From: Hyphomicrobiales bacterium
GTDB lineage: Bacteria; Pseudomonadota; Alphaproteobacteria; Rhizobiales; Phreatobacteraceae
Length of the DNA stretch: 64,000 nt
Direction: 5' to 3'
Assembly (NCBI GenBank): GCA_017304475.1
Contig: JAFKKV010000025.1
Location: 94,967-158,966 of the forward strand
Numbering within the stretch: position 1 is the stretch's first letter; the number at the start of each line of letters is the position of its first letter. A model generated the notes under the pieces. The model did no database searches, was not told the origin of the DNA, and worked only from the letters and a program-made list of their open reading frames with translations. A program made the position numbers and the translations under genes. Of this stretch, positions 60,051 through 64,000 are shown in pieces.

Positions 60051-61058
60051 ATGACGATCGGAAAACCGCCGCGCTACAGCCCAGACCGGCGCGCCCAACA
60101 ATGGAGCGCCGCTGTTCCCGTGCGGTCCTATGCCCGCGAACGCGCCGACCGGCCGCGCTTCCACATCCGGGAATCCAATCACATCCAGGGCTTCTATCCC
60201 GCGCACAAGCACGACTATTTCCAGATCATCTATTTCCGGACGGCGGCGCCGACGATCCGGATCGGCCTGACCACTGACCGGCCCGTGCCGGGCTCGATCT
60301 ATTTCATCGGCCCGATGGTGCCGCATCAGGTGCGTTTCGACCGCTCGACCCGCTGCGTGGTGACCTATTTCGACCTCGATTTCCTGCGCCCGGACCTGAC
60401 CACGTCCTATCCGGCCGCCGAACTCGCACGCATCGCGCCGGAACTCTATCCCTTCGTCTGGCAGAACCATGTCGAACTCGGCCTCGACGCGGCGGCCCGG
60501 GCGCGGCTGGAGCGCAGCCTTGCCGCCATCCAGGCCGCGCATGACGCCCCGCGGCTCTGCTCCGACGCGGTGATCCGCGCCGAGCTGTCTCTGCTGCTGG
60601 CCGGCATCTGCCAGGATCACGAGCGGGATTTCCTTGAACTCGCCGACAGCCTGCCTGCACCCGGCCGCGACGGCGACCATATGCGCCGGATCGCCGACTA
60701 TATCGGCGAGAGCTATGCCGGCCCGACCAGCCTGGCGCAGGCCGCTGCCGCCACCCGCCTGTCGCGCAGCCGCCTTTGCGCGCTGATCCGCGCCCATACC
60801 GGCAAGACCTTCCAGGCCCTGGTGGCGGAGATGCGGATCGAGGATGCCTGCGAGCGCCTGGCCCTCACCGACGAACCGGTCGGCCGCATCGCGCACGATG
60901 TCGGCTATCACGACGAGAAGTACTTTCTCAGGGCGTTCAAGAAACAGACCGGGCTGACGCCGCGGGCGTTCCGGTCGAAGAAGGCGGGCCAGGACGGCAT
61001 CGGCGGCAACCGCGCGGCGCCGAGGCCCAGCGATGTCGCGCCCCCGCGCCGGACTTGA
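60051..61058 (+). CDS. AraC-family transcriptional regulator between the two amidohydrolase modules
   Basis: A 335-residue regulator. The N-terminal cupin domain (FHIRESNHIQGFYPAHKHDYFQIIYFR, then SIYFIGPMVPHQVRF) probably senses a small molecule. The C-terminal AraC HTH pair is at ~205-310 (TSLAQAAAATRLSRSRLCALIRAHTGKTFQALVAEMRIEDACERL, then IAHDVGYHDEKYFLRAFKKQTGLTPRAFRSKK). ATG at 60051. It lies directly before the 61083 palindrome and module B. It is the obvious candidate regulator of both modules, although the perfect palindrome is more typical of LacI/GntR targets. Confidence 0.87.
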   Translation: MTIGKPPRYSPDRRAQQWSAAVPVRSYARERADRPRFHIRESNHIQGFYPAHKHDYFQIIYFRTAAPTIRIGLTTDRPVPGSIYFIGPMVPHQVRFDRSTRCVVTYFDLDFLRPDLTTSYPAAELARIAPELYPFVWQNHVELGLDAAARARLERSLAAIQAAHDAPRLCSDAVIRAELSLLLAGICQDHERDFLELADSLPAPGRDGDHMRRIADYIGESYAGPTSLAQAAAATRLSRSRLCALIRAHTGKTFQALVAEMRIEDACERLALTDEPVGRIAHDVGYHDEKYFLRAFKKQTGLTPRAFRSKKAGQDGIGGNRAAPRPSDVAPPRRT

Positions 61059-61081
61059 CTTCGCATGCAGAAGAGGCAATC

Positions 61082-61097
61082 GTGCAATCGATTGCAC
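61082..61097. promoter_or_regulatory. GTGCAATCGATTGCAC perfect palindrome upstream of module B
   Basis: 16-bp perfect dyad with central CG, 70 bp upstream of the binding-protein ATG at 61168. Its inner 14 bp match the site at 56896-56909 upstream of module A at 13 of 14 positions. Two linked paralogous modules with the same site suggest one regulon. Confidence 0.7.
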
Positions 61098-61167
61098 AAT
61101 AGACTTGAACACAATGAGAGCGGAACCGCGGCGAAGACCGCGGCCCGATCTCGAGGGGAGACACGAT

Positions 61168-62226
61168 ATGAGCGGCATGCGACTGACACGACGGCAGGCG
61201 ATGGCTGCCGGGATCGCCGCATTCGCACCGGTTGGCGCACCGAGCGTCCACGCCCAGGACTTCATGGCACCGGAGATGCTGCGCATCGGCTCGGTGCCCT
61301 ATATCTCGGCCGGACCGACCTTCATCGCGCTGGCGCGCGGCTATTTCGACAAGGTCAATCTCAAGGTCGAGATGAAGAGCTTCGCCGATGGCGGGCTGGC
61401 CATCCCGATCCTGACCGCCGGCGAGCTGGACATCACCATATCGACCTGCTCCGCCGGCCTGTTCAACACGCTGGCCAAGGGCGCGCCGTTCCGCCTGTTC
61501 ACCGGTGGCAGCCGCGAGCGGCCGGGCGTCGGCTCGCAATGTTTCATGGTCAGCAACGAGTTGCACGCCAAGGGACTGACGAGCATCGCCGAGATTGCCA
61601 GAGCCAAGGGCTCGACCATCGGCATCAGCGTGCGCGGCTCGATCTCGCAATTCCTTTATTCCAAGGCCCTGGCCAAGGGCGGCCTCAAGCCCGAGGACGT
61701 CGAGTGGCAATGGGGCGTCGCCAGCAATATCTCGCCGCAGATGCTGAGCGCCAACCGCATCGGCATCAGCAATCTGCCGGTGCCCATGTGTTTCGCCGCC
61801 GAGAAGCGCGGCCTGGCCAAGATCCTGTTCTGGGGCGACGAAGCCGCGCCCGACACCCAGATCGCGCTGTGGGCGGCGAGCGGCGAAGCGCGCGCCCGCC
61901 GCCGTTCGGCCCTGGTGCGTTTCGCCATGGTGCAGCGGCAGGCCGCGCAGGACTTCATGCAGGCCGCGCGCGACGGCAATCCGGCGATCATCAAGATCCT
62001 GGCGGAAGCCACCGGCCTGCCGCCGGAGATCATCGAAACCTCGCGGCCACGCTGGTCCGGCTATGCGCCCGACGGCATGCCGAACCTGGATTCGGTGATG
62101 GAACAGGCGACCTTCTGGCACCGGGCCGAGATGATCCCGAAGGTGCCCTCGCCGGCCGAGGTCTTCGAACTCGACATCGCCGAGGAGGCACGCAAGCGCC
62201 TCGACGACAAGAACCCCTTTATCTGA
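61168..62226 (+). CDS. NMT1/THI5-like (NitT/TauT-type) ABC substrate-binding protein, module B
   Basis: A 352-residue periplasmic protein. The leader RLTRRQAMAAGIAAFAPVGAPSVHA is twin-arginine-like and is followed by QDFMAPEMLRIGSVPYISAGPTFIALARGYFDKVNLKVEMKSFADGGLAIPILTAGELDI, colinear with the module-A paralogue at 57390. Both share C.AG.FN..AKG.P and the NPFI C-terminus. ATG at 61168 has GGGGAG upstream. The next gene, an amidohydrolase, starts 52 bp downstream. No membrane components are present. Confidence 0.86.
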   Translation: MSGMRLTRRQAMAAGIAAFAPVGAPSVHAQDFMAPEMLRIGSVPYISAGPTFIALARGYFDKVNLKVEMKSFADGGLAIPILTAGELDITISTCSAGLFNTLAKGAPFRLFTGGSRERPGVGSQCFMVSNELHAKGLTSIAEIARAKGSTIGISVRGSISQFLYSKALAKGGLKPEDVEWQWGVASNISPQMLSANRIGISNLPVPMCFAAEKRGLAKILFWGDEAAPDTQIALWAASGEARARRRSALVRFAMVQRQAAQDFMQAARDGNPAIIKILAEATGLPPEIIETSRPRWSGYAPDGMPNLDSVMEQATFWHRAEMIPKVPSPAEVFELDIAEEARKRLDDKNPFI

Positions 62227-62278
62227 CCTTCGGCCCGGCCGAGGATCGGTCCAAGATCGGCCGAGGATACCGAGCAGC

Positions 62279-63664
62279 ATGGATGGCAGCACGATGAAAA
62301 AGACATTGTTCCGCAGCGGATGGGTCGTGACGATGGACGAGGCCATCGGCGATATCGAGCATGGCGAGGTCTTGATCGAAGGCGACAGGATCGTCGCCGT
62401 CGGCCGGGCGCTCGGAGCCAGCGCCGACGAGGTGGTGGACGCCCCCGACATGATCGTCATGCCGGGCCTGGTCAACGCTCATATGCACACCTGGCAGGCC
62501 GGCCTGCGCGGCATCGGCGCGCAGTGGCCAGCGGGCGCCTATCATCGCCATGTCCACGGCAACATGGCCATGCGCTACACCGCCGAGGATACCTATCTCG
62601 GCAATCTCGTCGGCGCGCTGAACCAGATCGACAACGGTGTCACCACGCTGTTCGACTGGTGCCACATCCTGCGCGACCTGCCGATGGCGGAGCGCGCCGT
62701 GGACGCGTTGGAGGAGAGCGGCATTCGTGCCCTGTTCGGCCACGGTACCGCCAAGCCGGTGCCGGCGCCCGGCGAAAAGCACCATTCGGAAGTCCCGCAT
62801 CCGCGCGAGCGGGTCGAGGCGCTGCGCCGCGGCCGGCTCGCCAGCGACGACCGGCTGGTGACGCTGGGCATGGCCGTTCTGGGGCCGGAGATCTCGACGG
62901 CCGAGGTGTGCCTTGCCGATTATCGGCTGGCGCGCGAATTCGGCCTCGTCTCGACCTGCCACGTGTCCTATCCGAGCGGCCAGCGCGTGCAGGAAAACGG
63001 CTGGCCGGCGCTCGCCGCGGCCGGCCTGCTCGGCCCCGATCACAATATCTGCCACGGCAACGCCCTGTCGGACGCCGACCTCGGCTTCATCCTCGACCAC
63101 GGCGTGACGGTGACGCCCACCGTCATGCTGGAATTGCAGGCCAAGGCCGATCCGCCGCTCACCGTCAGGGCGCGTGACCGTGGCGCGGTGATTTCGCTCG
63201 GCATCGATACCGAACCGCTCTGCTCCGGCGACATGTTCAGCGAGATGCGCTCGACCTGGATGCATTACCGCCACTACACCAATATCGCGCGCGCCGCGGC
63301 CGGCAAACCGCTCGGCGAGATCGCGGTGACGGCGCGCGAGGTGCTCTATTGGGCGACCATGGGCGGCGCCAAGGTGATGCGGCTCGACCATCGCATCGGC
63401 TCGCTGACACCCGGCAAGAAGGCCGACCTGGTGCTGCTCGACGCTGGCGATCTCGACCTGTTCCCGGTCTTCGATCCGGTGGTCAGCATTGTCGGTTATG
63501 CCAGCGGCGGCCATGTCGACAGCGTCTATATCGACGGCATCGCCCGCAAGCGCGGCGGCAAGCTGACCTTCCCGAAGGAGGTGCTGCAGGCACGCAAGCG
63601 GGACCTCACCGAGGCCACCGCACGGGTGATGAAGGAAGCGGGTTTGAGCCTGCCGATCGGGTGA
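62279..63664 (+). CDS. Amidohydrolase, cytosine-deaminase/TrzN-like, module B
   Basis: A 461-residue cytoplasmic amidohydrolase with the full metal set: HxH in LVNAHMHTWQAGLRG, His in VSTCHVSYPSG, His in NICHGNALSDADLG and Asp in ISLGIDTEPLCSGD. The C-terminus has GSLTPGKKADLVLLDAG. It shares VVTMDEAIGD and the overall layout with the module-A enzyme, but that copy lacks the second His of HxH. Likely reaction: hydrolytic deamination, or dehalogenation/ring opening, of a small N-heterocycle bound by the adjacent binding protein. ATG at 62279 or 62294. Confidence 0.87.
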   Translation: MDGSTMKKTLFRSGWVVTMDEAIGDIEHGEVLIEGDRIVAVGRALGASADEVVDAPDMIVMPGLVNAHMHTWQAGLRGIGAQWPAGAYHRHVHGNMAMRYTAEDTYLGNLVGALNQIDNGVTTLFDWCHILRDLPMAERAVDALEESGIRALFGHGTAKPVPAPGEKHHSEVPHPRERVEALRRGRLASDDRLVTLGMAVLGPEISTAEVCLADYRLAREFGLVSTCHVSYPSGQRVQENGWPALAAAGLLGPDHNICHGNALSDADLGFILDHGVTVTPTVMLELQAKADPPLTVRARDRGAVISLGIDTEPLCSGDMFSEMRSTWMHYRHYTNIARAAAGKPLGEIAVTAREVLYWATMGGAKVMRLDHRIGSLTPGKKADLVLLDAGDLDLFPVFDPVVSIVGYASGGHVDSVYIDGIARKRGGKLTFPKEVLQARKRDLTEATARVMKEAGLSLPIG

Positions 63665-63702
63665 GGCAAAGGCTGGGACGCCCCCCAACGGGCTGCGGCC
63701 AA

Positions 63703-63860
63703 CCCTCTCCCATAGGGAGAGGGTGGCGCCGTCAGGCGCCGGGTGAGGGGTCGTCCATTTCCGGATGAGGCAGCATGCGCCGCGAGCGCCGGCACCAGTC
63801 CGGGACGCTTACGCCCCTCACCCGGCAGCTGACGCCGCCACCCTCTCCCTATGGGCAGGG
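63703..63860. repeat. Dispersed palindromic intergenic repeat, copy 6 of the full-length type, right end degraded
   Basis: CCCTCTCCC start and normal inner arms, but the right hairpin reads ATGGGCAGGGG instead of ATGGGAGAGGG. The sequence changes character just after 63855, where a new gene begins. With the short relative at 4828-4987 the family has seven members in the window. Confidence 0.8.
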
Positions 63861-63943
63861 GAATCGCATTTGAACAACAGCAGTAGCGGCGAGGAGCGAA
63901 CTGGATTCTATGAGGTCTCCTGGGATTGACCGGGAGGAGCTGG

Positions 63944-64000
63944 ATGAAGGGGCTGCAGGATCTGTTCGAGGAACTGCCGGATGTGCGGGCGGACAATGCC
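63944..64000 (+). CDS. Start of an unidentified protein, cut by window edge
   Basis: Nineteen codons (MKGLQDLFEELPDVRADNA) from an ATG with GGGAGGAG 5 bp upstream, open at the edge. It is too short to identify. Position right after a degraded repeat allows a mobile-element gene, but nothing here proves that. Confidence 0.4.
   Translation, partial: MKGLQDLFEELPDVRADNA

Overview
High-G+C alphaproteobacterial DNA, most likely from a soil or plant-associated member of the Hyphomicrobiales (Rhizobiales). The grounds are the codon bias, a Sinorhizobium/Agrobacterium-type PmtA, an alphaproteobacterial-type MetA, a complete set of Rut homologues RutA-E, many solute-binding-protein importers, many LysR and AraC regulators, and a dispersed family of CCCTCTCCC-bounded intergenic palindromes. 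The genus cannot be assigned from this window. No rRNA, tRNA, CRISPR array, prophage or complete insertion sequence was seen. The window reads as a chain of small catabolic units, each with its own importer and regulator.

Region 1 (1-7.2 kb, minus strand) is a probable shikimate/quinate catabolic operon: an AroE-family dehydrogenase, a branched-chain-type ABC importer (binding protein, LivH, LivM, LivG, LivF) and a two-domain 3-dehydroshikimate dehydratase cut by the left edge. Region 2 (7.4-12.1 kb) is the pyrimidine-ring degradation operon rutABCDE with divergent rutR and a RutR-like dyad between them; rutF and rutG are absent. Region 3 (12.5-13.8 kb) is an HtrA-like protein without a catalytic triad, overlapping a LuxR-type regulator. 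Region 4 (14.2-26.2 kb) holds an AraC regulator, two large autotransporters, a PmtA-like lipid methyltransferase, a TetR regulator and MetA.

Region 5 (26.4-31.9 kb) has a two-subunit TPP decarboxylase divergent from a LysR gene, a LapA-domain membrane protein, another LysR and a PLP aminotransferase. Region 6 (31.9-36.3 kb) is a polar-amino-acid ABC importer with a binding-protein gene at each end. Region 7 (36.9-40.7 kb) pairs an orphan Bug/TctC binding protein with an acetolactate-synthase-like TPP enzyme and a LysR. Region 8 (40.8-49.2 kb) has an HCCA-isomerase-like protein, a GlxA-type regulator/HD-protein pair around a perfect dyad, a PaiB/MocR pair, small exported proteins and a 22-bp tandem palindrome array. 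Region 9 (49.3-56.8 kb) is a TRAP importer operon with CoA-transferase, SMP-30 lactonase, LysR and HMG-CoA-lyase-like genes.

Region 10 (56.9-63.7 kb) is the most promising for novelty. Two paralogous modules, [Rid-like protein, Tat-exported NMT1/THI5-like binding protein, amidohydrolase] and [binding protein, amidohydrolase], flank an AraC regulator. Nearly identical TGCAATCG(G/A)TTGCA palindromes lie upstream of both. One amidohydrolase lacks a canonical metal-binding His and the Rid-like protein lacks the usual Arg. No ABC permease or ATPase accompanies them. The substrate is unknown.
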